This document shows positions 5,622-12,641 of a DNA stretch of 18,265 nucleotides, piece by piece. The notes beneath the pieces are model-generated. The model searched no databases, was not told where the DNA came from, and worked only from the letters and a program-made list of their open reading frames with translations. Source of the stretch: Treponema sp. (GTDB taxonomy: Bacteria > Spirochaetota > Spirochaetia > Treponematales > Treponemataceae); the NCBI GenBank assembly GCA_018385415.1, contig JAHAZA010000074.1:1-18265 (forward strand), read 5' to 3'. Both the position numbers and the translations under genes were made by a program. Position 1 is the stretch's first letter, and every line of letters begins with the position of its first letter.

Positions 5622-7280
5622 ATGGGATATGCAAAACATCATTATGTAGAACGGGCTCTGATGGAGTTAAATTTCCGTCCGAAAGATGCAGGTATTTCTG
5701 ACCTTGTGATTGCTTTTGCGGCTTTTGTTGCAAAAAAGCATTCTATGAGTCCTTCTGTTTCTGTTACCGAAGCTCTTTCTGGAGATGATGTTCCAGATGC
5801 TGTAAAGGGATTTATTTTTGGTGTTGGTTCTAAGTGGGCTGACCTTTCTCTTTCGAGCTTTGAAAAGGTGTCTGCTGAGGATATCAAAAATTATATTACT
5901 GATAAGATTGCTGAAAGAAACGAAAGAAGGGGTTTTGCTCATGGAGCTGTTCAGAGTCAGCCTGATACTCTGAACCTTTTGAATACTCGTATTCTTGATA
6001 TTAAGGCTGATGATTCTGTTGTTGATTTTGGAACAGGCTTTGCTTCTTTTCCTATTTATGTTGCAAATAATTATAAATATAAAAAGCTGGAAGGAATTGA
6101 AATTGACTCTAAGACCAGACTTTATGCCAGTCTGCTTGCTTATCTGTCTGGTTTTGATATTACCATTACACTTGGAGATGTTCTTAAGCTTTCGGATGCT
6201 GAGAAATACAACAAGATTCATGCTTTTCCGGATTTGAATTCTGAGACTGTAAATCCTTTCCTCGACAAGATATGTGAACTTCTTTCAGATGATGGTCGCG
6301 CTGTTGTTTTTCTTGCTCAGGGCTTTTTGTTTAATGAGGTTCGCGGTCATAAAGAGGAAAGACAGAAGCTTATTGATGGCGGCTTCCTTGAGGCTGTGAT
6401 TGAGCTTCCAGTTGGTGTACTGCAGCCTTTTGCTGGGGTGAATACATGTCTCCTTGTTTTGTCTAAGAATAACAAGTCGCTGCGTATGGTTGATGCGAGT
6501 GACTTCCATGAGAAGACCCGCCGTGGTGTCAGCTCTCTTACAGCTGAGGCTGCTGAAGAAATTGTTAAGTTCATGAGGCAGGATAGTGATAAATCCAGAA
6601 CTCTTGATTATGAAGTAATCAAGGCTAATGATTATTACTTGGGATCAAGGTTGTATTTCCTTGAAGAAAAGATTTCTTTGCCTGGGGCTGATAATTATGT
6701 AAAGCTGAGTGACTTGCTTGAAGACAAGTTTATGCGAGGTGCTCAGATAAAGGCTTCTGAGCTGGAGAAGCTTGAAAGCGAAGAGGATACTGGTATCTTT
6801 TATGCTTCTGCTAAGGATATTCAGGACAATCAGCTCTCTAAGGAGCTTAAGCATCTTAAGTCTCTGGATGACAATCTGGAAGGGATTGTTCTTAAGGAAG
6901 AGGATATTCTGCTGGTAATGGCAATTACTGGTTCCTTAAAAGTTGCCTGTATTGAAAAGCTTGAGGGACGCAAAATCATTCCTGCCAGCAATATTTACAT
7001 TATCCGTCTGGACAGATCTAAGATTCTGCCAACCTACTTTAAGATGCTGTTGGAGACAGAGCAGGCTATGAAGAACTTTGATGCCTTTTCTTCAGGTATG
7101 GGCATTCGTTCTATAAGTGTGGAATATCTGAACAAGCTTCAGATTCCTCTGCCACCGCTTGAGATGCAGAATAAAATGGTTACTAAATATAAACAGATAG
7201 AGGATGAGAGCGGGCAGTTGAAAGAACGGCTCGCGGCTCTGGCCAAGGAAAAGGGTGAAATAATAACCTCACTCTTTTAG
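5622..7280 (+). CDS. HsdM-like/HsdS-like fusion with missing methylase motif IV
   Basis: The 552-residue protein combines an N6-adenine methylase (HsdM type) fold with a type I specificity-subunit domain. The AdoMet motif I is SVVDFGTGF (132-140), and the HsdM-specific strand AVIELPVGVLQPFAGVNTCLLVLS (258-281) is clear. Residues about 360-552 look like an HsdS target-recognition domain plus conserved helix (IPLPPLEMQNKMVTKYKQIE). The catalytic NPPF/Y motif is absent: after the TLGDVLKL strand (183-190) the expected place reads IHAFPDLN (199-206). Methyl transfer is therefore doubtful and no restriction subunit is nearby. A sequence-specific, non-methylating DNA-binding protein is a reasonable inference. 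Third positions are strongly T-rich. Its promoter and hairpin leader lie directly upstream. Confidence 0.8.
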   Translation: MGYAKHHYVERALMELNFRPKDAGISDLVIAFAAFVAKKHSMSPSVSVTEALSGDDVPDAVKGFIFGVGSKWADLSLSSFEKVSAEDIKNYITDKIAERNERRGFAHGAVQSQPDTLNLLNTRILDIKADDSVVDFGTGFASFPIYVANNYKYKKLEGIEIDSKTRLYASLLAYLSGFDITITLGDVLKLSDAEKYNKIHAFPDLNSETVNPFLDKICELLSDDGRAVVFLAQGFLFNEVRGHKEERQKLIDGGFLEAVIELPVGVLQPFAGVNTCLLVLSKNNKSLRMVDASDFHEKTRRGVSSLTAEAAEEIVKFMRQDSDKSRTLDYEVIKANDYYLGSRLYFLEEKISLPGADNYVKLSDLLEDKFMRGAQIKASELEKLESEEDTGIFYASAKDIQDNQLSKELKHLKSLDDNLEGIVLKEEDILLVMAITGSLKVACIEKLEGRKIIPASNIYIIRLDRSKILPTYFKMLLETEQAMKNFDAFSSGMGIRSISVEYLNKLQIPLPPLEMQNKMVTKYKQIEDESGQLKERLAALAKEKGEIITSLF

Positions 7281-7329
7281 TTTGAAAAAATAAAAAAAGA
7301 AGTCGATTTTTCTCTCAATAGTTTTTGCG

Positions 7330-7405
7330 TTGCCATACGGCAAGGCTAGGGGAGTCGTCGTCTCTTCACTAAATCGCAATAGCCCGAAAGGCTCACAGGA
7401 GGATG
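7330..7405 (+). promoter_or_regulatory. Structured leader (copy 2) before the HTH operon
   Basis: TTGCC-ATAC-GGCAA (7330-7343) is a perfect 5-bp hairpin. Then come GGCTA (7344-7348), CGCAATAGCC (7375-7384), GGCT (7390-7393) and AGGAGG (7398-7403). TAGCC can pair with GGCTA upstream or AGCC with GGCT downstream, the same competing arrangement as at 5577-5615. No clear promoter is seen in 7281-7329. Confidence 0.4.
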
Positions 7406-7407
7406 GT

Positions 7408-7656
7408 ATGAAAATGAAAGATGTATTTAGAGACAATTTTTCAGAATTACAGGAATTCGATCTTCAGGATGTAGTCTCAGAAAACGTAAAGCGCTGCGTG
7501 GCTCAATCCGGCTACACGGCAGAAGAAATCAGCTATCGCGCCAATCTCTCAGTGGCAACAATCAATCGCCTCAAGGCCGGCCAGAATCTTTCTATCCAAG
7601 GCATCTGTGCCCTGGCCGAAGCATTGGGTAAGGACTGGAGAGTATTCTTTGCGTAG
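7408..7656 (+). CDS. XRE-family HTH regulator, 82 residues
   Basis: A single Cro/CI-type helix-turn-helix domain occupies about residues 23-82: VSENVKRCVAQSGYTAEEISYRANLS then VATINRLKAGQNLSIQGICALAEAL. No effector domain follows. The start at 7408 has ACAGGAGG just upstream; an in-frame ATG at 7330 is inside the structured leader and less likely. Codon use is richer in C and G than the flanking genes, suggesting different ancestry. As first gene of a tight operon running to 11480, behind a methylase-like gene, it may regulate both transcription units. Confidence 0.8.
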   Translation: MKMKDVFRDNFSELQEFDLQDVVSENVKRCVAQSGYTAEEISYRANLSVATINRLKAGQNLSIQGICALAEALGKDWRVFFA

Positions 7657-7666
7657 GGGGTAATTT

Positions 7667-7975
7667 ATGATTAAGTTTTTGATTGGTGTATTCATTTTAT
7701 TGTTTGTAATTCCATCCGTGATTTTTTCAATCTGGGCACATTTTGAAGAAAAGAAAGCTGCAAAAAATCGAAAGCCTCCACGTCCTTTGACTCATGCCCA
7801 GATGATGGCTTTGCTGGAGCCAGATGGCATAGCTGCAACAGCTGCAGAAGAAGAGCCCGCAGCAGCCCAGCCTGCTTCAAGGCCGGCTGAACCTCCCGAA
7901 GAACAGCCTGTGATCATACAGAATGCCCCTCACGAGGTTCAAACAATCGTTATGAAAAGAGAGATTTATTATTAA
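7667..7975 (+). CDS. Small single-pass membrane protein with Pro/Ala/Glu-rich tail
   Basis: The 102-residue product begins with one hydrophobic helix (about residues 2-24), followed by the basic EEKKAAKNRKPPRP, so the bulk should face the cytoplasm. Residues 55-90 are low-complexity Ala/Glu/Pro and probably disordered. The start is 10 bases after the HTH stop, with GGGGG before it. No family recognised. It could tether the soluble products of the same operon to the membrane (inference). Confidence 0.65.
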   Translation: MIKFLIGVFILLFVIPSVIFSIWAHFEEKKAAKNRKPPRPLTHAQMMALLEPDGIAATAAEEEPAAAQPASRPAEPPEEQPVIIQNAPHEVQTIVMKREIYY

Positions 7976-7992
7976 GGTTTAGGAGCTGATGT

Positions 7993-8328
7993 ATGAAAAA
8001 AGACAATGATAAAAATATGATACTTATGCATATAGCTTCCCTTGTTGCCAAATTTAGTTTATGCGAGATTGAACTTTTCTGTTTGTGTGCCGGAACCCCA
8101 GAACTCGAAAAGGCTTGTCATAAATTTTCGGATGCTCATAAAAATTTAAATTATGCTATTCAAAATATTTTGAAGAATAAAAATACTAAAAGCTTATTAC
8201 TGCATCGAGATGCCAAAATCTATCTGGATAAGCTTGATGATTTTTATTGTTCAGCAGCAGTAAAAGATGAAAGACTAAAGTCAGTAATAAAAGATTTACA
8301 GGAAGTTATCCGGGAATTGATTTCTTAA
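7993..8328 (+). CDS. Hypothetical helical protein, 111 residues
   Basis: The sequence is almost wholly helical in pattern, with heptad-like leucines through residues 10-50 and 78-110, a likely four-helix-bundle or coiled-coil protein. Cysteines at about 24, 31, 33 and 43 do not form a known motif. No family recognised. It starts 17 bases after the preceding stop, with TTTAGGAG upstream, and belongs to the 7408-11480 operon. Confidence 0.6.
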   Translation: MKKDNDKNMILMHIASLVAKFSLCEIELFCLCAGTPELEKACHKFSDAHKNLNYAIQNILKNKNTKSLLLHRDAKIYLDKLDDFYCSAAVKDERLKSVIKDLQEVIRELIS

Positions 8329-8356
8329 GGTTAAATCCTTGAAAAAGAGGTTATCT

Positions 8357-9379
8357 ATGACAGATGAAAAATATAATAGATTAATACAGGCGGCCGTGCC
8401 CTCGAAGGATGTGCGCGAGTATTGCGAGAAAATTGGCCAGACCTTTGCTCCCTATGAACTGGCAACTTTGATTTGTCAGAATACATTATTGGGCTATTCT
8501 CAGAAGGATGCTTTACTTGCAGAATTAGTTCCCGAGTTGAGGGCAGAACCTGATTCAATAGCAAAGACCATCAGCGGAGTATATAAAAATCATTATTCAA
8601 ATTCTGAAGTTGCAGACGAGATAGAAGCGTATATTGATATGGAAAATAAGATGAAAGATTATCTTTTGAATGATTTTCCTGGATATGTTTATGAGCTTGA
8701 GTACGAGGAAACAGGGGCGTATCGGGATTTCTATAATTGCGGTGTATTTTCTTCTATTAATAAGGTCTATGAAACAATGGAAAAAGAAATCCAAGACTTC
8801 AAGGAACTCAATGCTGAAATCCTTTCCTTCAGATTAAGAAAATATAAACTCGATGATAGAGAGAATTATGTAAATGGTAAGTTTGTGCCAGAGAAGGACA
8901 ATCCAGATAAGTTTGAGCTTAATTATCTTGATTCTTCATTTATGGGACATGAGTACTGCTTCAATCATCGTGACGGCTTTGATAATCTTCTGGTTTTGAT
9001 TCCACATCCTTTCCGCAATGGAGATATAATCCGCAGAATCGATGATGGTTTGATGGGCGTTGTTTGCAATATCCAAAATGACGAGGTTTTCTTTGAATCC
9101 CTTCAGGTCCGTGAAAAGCGGGGAGGGGACATCACAGATGTTGGAATCCCTGCTGATTATCTGGAGGATGAGACCTTTACTTATGAACATCTTGCCTTCT
9201 TCCCGACCTTGTGTGAGAAGGTAGATATTGCTTCCTGCAAAGACAGCGATCCTAAAATTCCTCTGCTAGAAGCCTGTGCTACAGTTATGAAAGGAAACGG
9301 TTCTTTCGAATATCTTTTCCACGAATGGAATAAGTATATAGATGAAAGAAGAATGGAATATCATAAACATCATTGCTAA
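8357..9379 (+). CDS. Hypothetical protein, 340 residues, with a recurrent N-terminal domain
   Basis: The first 70 residues (KYNRLIQAAVPSKDVREYCEK, then FAPYELATLICQN and SQKDALLAEL) resemble the opening of an unnamed family seen in Treponema and Clostridia, with the pattern of a short helix, YxxxxGxxF and an A-x-L-I motif (recalled, not checked). The rest is acidic alpha/beta with no catalytic signature; residues about 210-285 look like a beta-rich domain (DNLLVLIPHPFRNGDIIRR ... GLMGVVCN). The ATG at 8357 is preferred to the TTG at 8339 because AAAGAGG precedes it at good distance. Middle gene of the 7408-11480 operon. Confidence 0.65.
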   Translation: MTDEKYNRLIQAAVPSKDVREYCEKIGQTFAPYELATLICQNTLLGYSQKDALLAELVPELRAEPDSIAKTISGVYKNHYSNSEVADEIEAYIDMENKMKDYLLNDFPGYVYELEYEETGAYRDFYNCGVFSSINKVYETMEKEIQDFKELNAEILSFRLRKYKLDDRENYVNGKFVPEKDNPDKFELNYLDSSFMGHEYCFNHRDGFDNLLVLIPHPFRNGDIIRRIDDGLMGVVCNIQNDEVFFESLQVREKRGGDITDVGIPADYLEDETFTYEHLAFFPTLCEKVDIASCKDSDPKIPLLEACATVMKGNGSFEYLFHEWNKYIDERRMEYHKHHC

Positions 9380-9406
9380 TTCTTTCTTTTTACCAGGAGG
9401 CAGCCC

Positions 9407-10600
9407 ATGGAAAATGCAAAGGTAATTTGTGAGACAGATGCCGATATACTTTTAGAGTTTGTTCAGCTAAAAGATTCTGGATTTCTTTTTAAATATGAAA
9501 AAACTGAAAATGGTCTTACTCAGAATTATGTAAATTGTAATGGAAGTGTTTACGGACCTTTTGATTCTGTGTATTTAGAATCGAATCATACAGACGAAGG
9601 AGAATGGACTGCGTATGAAGGAGAGTTTGAGTTAAAGTTTGAGCATAATGGGAAAGCCTGTAAAAAAGAAAAGATGGAGAAAATCGAAGGTGGGAAAAAA
9701 GGTGGAAATGAAGTTCTTTCTCAGGATGAAATAGATCAGCTTCTTACTGCAATTGCAGAAGGAGAGGCTAATGCCCCAGAAGAAGAATATTATGAGAAAA
9801 CACATGTATTAAGATTGAACCGAAAGCATCAGGAATTTTTTGTTACAGATAAAAAGAAATATGGGCCTTATTACGCTATAGAAAATGCACAGTATAAAAA
9901 TGAAGAAAACTTTCAGTTTATATGTCATAAAAGAAAGGACTTTAAAAACTGGTATTATAATTTTAATGGCAAAGAAATAGGGCCTTTTCAGGGGAGCCAT
10001 TTGAACTGCTATTATGATGCACAAAACCGGGCTATAGTAGATAATCTTGGGAATTATAATTTCATTTTGGTAGATGGTAAAAAGGTAAAATGCTTTAGTG
10101 GAAAATATCATTATTGTAATATTTATGAAGAAAATGGGCATAAAATAGTAGTAGGAAGTGATTCCAACGATCAGCTACATTTTAAGCGTGATGGTATATT
10201 GCAGGATTTTGAAGTTCGTTCAGTATGTGGCTTGGATTCTGGTGATGTAGTATATTGCAGAAAGCTGGCTGATAGAGAAGTCTGGTTTTATAATGATCAG
10301 CAGATTTCAATTCCAGTAAACGGATATGATTCCACGATTTATGAAACACTACTTTCTTATAAAAGAAATGGCATTCATTATTTCTCACTTAGAAATTCAG
10401 AATACAACGGCATGTTGATTGATGAATTCGACATAGGATTCGTTTATCTGGAAAATCTCGCAATCCGTTTCTTACCCTGGGATATACTAACTTTTCATCG
10501 CGTATTAGAAGAATCAATATCGAACGAAAGATATAAAAGATATCGCGAAGGTAATTATCTTTCCCTCTACAACACAAATCGCCTTGCCGGCAGAGATTAA
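9407..10600 (+). CDS. Beta-repeat protein with an embedded FliM-type CheY-binding peptide
   Basis: The 397-residue product consists largely of repeated beta modules with a Y-x-N/V-x-N/C-G-x-x-x-GPF core (NCNGSVYGPF 43-52, NFNGKEIGPF, DKKKYGPY), suggesting a propeller-like fold. Between the first and second modules, after a Lys/Gly-rich linker, residues 102-117 read EVLSQDEIDQLLTAIA. This is the N-terminal peptide of FliM (also FliY/FliN) that binds phosphorylated CheY; in Treponema FliM it begins at the second or third residue. Here it is internal and followed by an acidic stretch. It has CAGGAGG upstream, and a MotA-like gene follows 16 bases downstream. CheY-P titration or recruitment to the motor is inferred. 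Confidence 0.7.
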   Translation: MENAKVICETDADILLEFVQLKDSGFLFKYEKTENGLTQNYVNCNGSVYGPFDSVYLESNHTDEGEWTAYEGEFELKFEHNGKACKKEKMEKIEGGKKGGNEVLSQDEIDQLLTAIAEGEANAPEEEYYEKTHVLRLNRKHQEFFVTDKKKYGPYYAIENAQYKNEENFQFICHKRKDFKNWYYNFNGKEIGPFQGSHLNCYYDAQNRAIVDNLGNYNFILVDGKKVKCFSGKYHYCNIYEENGHKIVVGSDSNDQLHFKRDGILQDFEVRSVCGLDSGDVVYCRKLADREVWFYNDQQISIPVNGYDSTIYETLLSYKRNGIHYFSLRNSEYNGMLIDEFDIGFVYLENLAIRFLPWDILTFHRVLEESISNERYKRYREGNYLSLYNTNRLAGRD

Positions 10601-10616
10601 TTCAGGAGGCACATTT

Positions 10617-11480
10617 ATGACAAAGAGAGCAGAAAAAACAATATTAGCAGTTTTTGGTTATTGCGTAAAAGCTGCTCTGCTTGCCAGCAAGGAAGGCGTT
10701 CTTGCTTTGGAGGATCTCTGCCATTCGAGGGGGATTAATGAATCTGGAGAGATTCTCTTTAGCCGAAAAACAGATATATTCTTAGCTACGATGCTCAGGA
10801 TTATTGTAGATGGCTGTTACACTCTGGAAGCGAATCAGAGTTGTTTAAACAAACTCAGCAAATACAGTAGTAAAAAAAACAAGCTGCTGTTGAAAGTTGC
10901 TTCAGTATGTATGGACGGTATCGCTAACGGCAAAGATATAAAAGATACTATTGTGGGCATCTCTCCTCATATTGGAGTTGATAAACAAAGACCATTCTGG
11001 GATTTGTATTATGAATTAAAAGCACAGGATGAAAAAGACTTTGAATATAAACTTACTGAAGAGCAGAAGAAAAGAATTATCGAAACAAATGTTTTTTTCA
11101 GAATGAAGGAAGATGAATGTAATAGTCTTTTGAAGCAGAAAAATGAAAAACTTAGCGAACTCCATTCTCGGGTTCCGGAATTTAAAGAGCAGAAAGCTTG
11201 GGTAGGGCTTGTGTATAAGCCAAAAGGCCGCGATTATGACGAAGTAATGTATTCATGTTCAATTCCAGAAACCGATTCATATCGAGCCAAATGTTCAAGG
11301 GAAATCCACTTTATTGGCGAAATCCCGGTCTGCGCCTCAATGAATGAATTCTGGTATAGTTATCATAATTGTTCACGCAATATAAAGAAGTTCATGACTC
11401 TTACAGAAGATATCCCGAAAAATATTGAAAAATATTTGAGCATCAAGAGTACAATAAAACTGATGGATGAGGAGGGATGA
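10617..11480 (+). CDS. MotA-like cytoplasmic protein without membrane helices
   Basis: The ATG at 10617 follows CAGGAGG. Three stretches resemble the soluble parts of the stator protein MotA: YCVKAALLASKEGVLALED (15-33, cf. the ARREGLLALE motif), TDIFLATMLRIIVDG (52-66, cf. D-x-FLKxGLxLxVDG) and LLKVASVCMDGIANGKDIKDTIVGISP (91-117, cf. the MotA C-terminal EGILSIQEG-NPR motif). The membrane helices that separate these parts in MotA are absent. The E98 equivalent is kept (E32), the R90 equivalent is S24. Residues 125-287 are unrecognised. Neighbouring FliM-peptide gene supports a motor connection. The similarity is moderate and could be wrong. Confidence 0.5.
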   Translation: MTKRAEKTILAVFGYCVKAALLASKEGVLALEDLCHSRGINESGEILFSRKTDIFLATMLRIIVDGCYTLEANQSCLNKLSKYSSKKNKLLLKVASVCMDGIANGKDIKDTIVGISPHIGVDKQRPFWDLYYELKAQDEKDFEYKLTEEQKKRIIETNVFFRMKEDECNSLLKQKNEKLSELHSRVPEFKEQKAWVGLVYKPKGRDYDEVMYSCSIPETDSYRAKCSREIHFIGEIPVCASMNEFWYSYHNCSRNIKKFMTLTEDIPKNIEKYLSIKSTIKLMDEEG

Positions 11481-11502
11481 GTCTCGTCTCCATCAAATTT
11501 TT
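11462..11502 (+). terminator. Possible intrinsic terminator overlapping the operon end
   Basis: GATGGA (11462-11467) and TCCATC (11489-11494) form a 6-bp outer stem with a long imperfect loop, followed by a run of five T (11498-11502). It overlaps the stop codon of the MotA-like gene. Confidence 0.35.
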
Positions 11503-11514
11503 ATAACCAAATTC

Positions 11515-11543
11515 TTGACTTTTGCAATCTAAAGCACTACAGT
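11515..11543 (+). promoter_or_regulatory. Promoter of the predicted small RNA
   Basis: TTGACT (11515-11520), exactly 17 bases, TACAGT (11538-11543). The predicted start point is about 11550, the first base of the first stem-loop. Confidence 0.6.
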
Positions 11544-11549
11544 TAAAGT

Positions 11550-11603
11550 GTTCGAAAGAACAGATGTCCCCTCACATCGCATGTCGTTCTGACGTGTTTT
11601 TTT
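11550..11603 (+). ncRNA. Predicted small RNA of about 54 nt with three stem-loops
   Basis: From the promoter start point onward the sequence folds into three adjacent hairpins with almost no single-stranded spacing. They are GTTC-GAAA-GAAC (11550-11561, GNRA tetraloop), GATGT-CCCCTC-ACATC (11563-11578) and CATGTC-GTTCT-GACGTG (11580-11596), the last followed by seven T (11597-11603). Promoter, structure and terminator fit a free-standing RNA. The terminator loop GTTCT could pair with AGAAC of hairpin 1 or with the AGAAC/GTTCT arms at 11669-11692. No known RNA family is recognised. It could also be an attenuator, though the next gene has its own promoter. Confidence 0.6.
11580..11603 (+). terminator. 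Intrinsic terminator of the small RNA
   Basis: A 6-bp stem CATGTC/GACGTG (one G-U pair) with loop GTTCT is followed directly by seven T. Confidence 0.7.
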
Positions 11604-11633
11604 AATCAATATATTTTTATTTATTCGAGTTTT

Positions 11634-11662
11634 TTTACATGGGAGTACTATGTATATATTCT
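11634..11662 (+). promoter_or_regulatory. Promoter of the 66-residue gene
   Basis: TTTACA (11634-11639), 17 bases, TATTCT (11657-11662). An imperfect dyad with AGAAC and GTTCT arms (11669-11692) lies between the start point and the ribosome binding site AAAGGAG. Confidence 0.55.
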
Positions 11663-11718
11663 GTTGTAAGAACGTTAAATTTTAATTGTTCTGCTTTACG
11701 CGGGAAAGGAGTATTTTA

Positions 11719-11919
11719 ATGGGAAAGAAGAATGATACTACATTCGAATCTCGGAATCATCAGAACGTATGGTATGTACCTCTTAAGAAAGAGCCTCCAG
11801 AGGGAATGAAAGCTGGTCAGTCTGTTTTTTATAATGTAGGTGAGGCCTCAAGACCTTCTATTCATTCTCAGGTACCATCAAGGACTCCCAAAAAGCCTGA
11901 CACTGGTATTTCTCGTTAA
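11719..11919 (+). CDS. Hypothetical protein, 66 residues
   Basis: The ATG at 11719 follows AAAGGAG; an earlier in-frame ATG at 11686 lacks a site. The product is basic and Pro/Ser-rich, probably partly disordered, with a core NVWYVPLKKEPPEGMKAGQSVFYNVGEAS (residues 17-45) and a C-terminal tail of Ser/Pro/Lys/Arg. No family recognised. It sits between a predicted small RNA and a CI-like repressor gene. Confidence 0.6.
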   Translation: MGKKNDTTFESRNHQNVWYVPLKKEPPEGMKAGQSVFYNVGEASRPSIHSQVPSRTPKKPDTGISR

Positions 11920-11923
11920 ATAA

Positions 11924-11940
11924 TATAAACATTGTTTATA
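11924..11940. promoter_or_regulatory. Palindrome TATAAACATTGTTTATA
   Basis: Perfect 7-bp arms (TATAAAC/GTTTATA) around ATT, just after the 66-residue gene and 93 bases before the CI-like repressor gene. Size and symmetry suit an operator for a dimeric HTH repressor; the link to that repressor is inferred. Confidence 0.4.
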
Positions 11941-11951
11941 CAAAATGCTCA

Positions 11952-11989
11952 ACACCTTAAAAGTAATTATTTAATTACTTTTAAGGTGT
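11952..11989. repeat. Perfect 17-bp inverted repeat with 4-base loop
   Basis: The left arm (11952-11968, beginning ACACCTTAAAAG) is the exact complement of the right arm (11973-11989, ending CTTTTAAGGTGT); the loop is ATTT. No T-run follows on either strand, so it is a poor intrinsic terminator. It lies 44-81 bases before the CI-like gene and may be an operator or a short palindromic repetitive element. Confidence 0.7.
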
Positions 11990-12032
11990 ACAAAGCAGGG
12001 GAGTTGTGGTATTTTTATTGTAGGGTAGAAAA

Positions 12033-12566
12033 ATGAATGCTAAGACCTTCTGGGATAAAATAAAACTAGCAATTTCTGAACAAGGAAAGACCTTTGTCTG
12101 GCTTTGTGATCAGGCCGGGGTTTCTGTTCAAATTATGAAAAATCGTATCTATAAAGAAAGAATTCCTGATGTTGAGGATACCCTTAAGCTTTTGTCGGTG
12201 CTTGGAACAACTGTTGAGGCCTTCTTTTATGGTGATAATCAGGATAATAAGGGTTTTAATAATACATTTGCCTCAAAAGCAGCTGAAGATGGCCTTTTTG
12301 AGGGCAAAAACTATGGTGATTCTATGATTCCGACTCTTTATGATGGTGATACAGTCTTTTATGATGATTACGGGTACCAGGAAGATGGCCTTTATGTGAT
12401 TCAACTGGAAGGAAAAAGCCTTGTAAGGCGCATTCAGAATGACCTTGGGGGTGTAAAAATCCTGTCTGATAATCCTTCTTATGAGACTTTGTCTGTAAAA
12501 AAAGGTGCTCCAGAGCTTAAAATCATAGGCAAAATTCATCATGCAATACATCATGTGTATTTTTAG
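12033..12566 (+). CDS. CI/LexA-like repressor with S24 peptidase-type domain
   Basis: The 177-residue product has an N-terminal HTH-like helical domain (1-65) and a C-terminal S24 domain (84-177). The nucleophile motif is YGDSMIPTLYDGD (94-106), with Ser97. The Lys of the usual VKRI/L motif is replaced: the strand reads SLVRRIQ (129-135), although Lys128 is close by. No Ala-Gly cleavage site stands out in the linker (66-90). It may be a non-cleaving or altered phage-type repressor. No strong ribosome binding site is seen (GGGTAGAAAA). Two palindromes lie in its upstream region. Phage repressors are the nearest relatives, but no other phage gene is in the window. Confidence 0.75.
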   Translation: MNAKTFWDKIKLAISEQGKTFVWLCDQAGVSVQIMKNRIYKERIPDVEDTLKLLSVLGTTVEAFFYGDNQDNKGFNNTFASKAAEDGLFEGKNYGDSMIPTLYDGDTVFYDDYGYQEDGLYVIQLEGKSLVRRIQNDLGGVKILSDNPSYETLSVKKGAPELKIIGKIHHAIHHVYF

Positions 12567-12576
12567 ACAATAAAGT

Positions 12577-12641
12577 TCCCACGTAAAATATGACTTTTTA
12601 ACGAAAAACTGCAGAATCTCCCACGTAAAATATGACTTTTT
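12577..12641. repeat. Two 23-bp direct repeats in an otherwise gene-free stretch, possible IS21-type end
   Basis: An identical 23-bp sequence beginning TCCCACGTAAAATATGAC occurs at 12577-12599 and 12619-12641, 42 bases apart. Related TTTTT(A/G)TCC(C/G)G tracts follow at 12637-12682. Repeated ends of this kind are typical of IS21-family elements, and this motif resembles such ends from memory. No transposase gene is present, so it would be a relic or solo end. The remaining gap to 12939 holds no convincing gene. Confidence 0.4.

Noticed and set aside
5622..7280. A complete, active restriction-modification system
   Set aside because: The NPPF/Y catalytic motif is missing and no restriction subunit or nuclease gene is adjacent.
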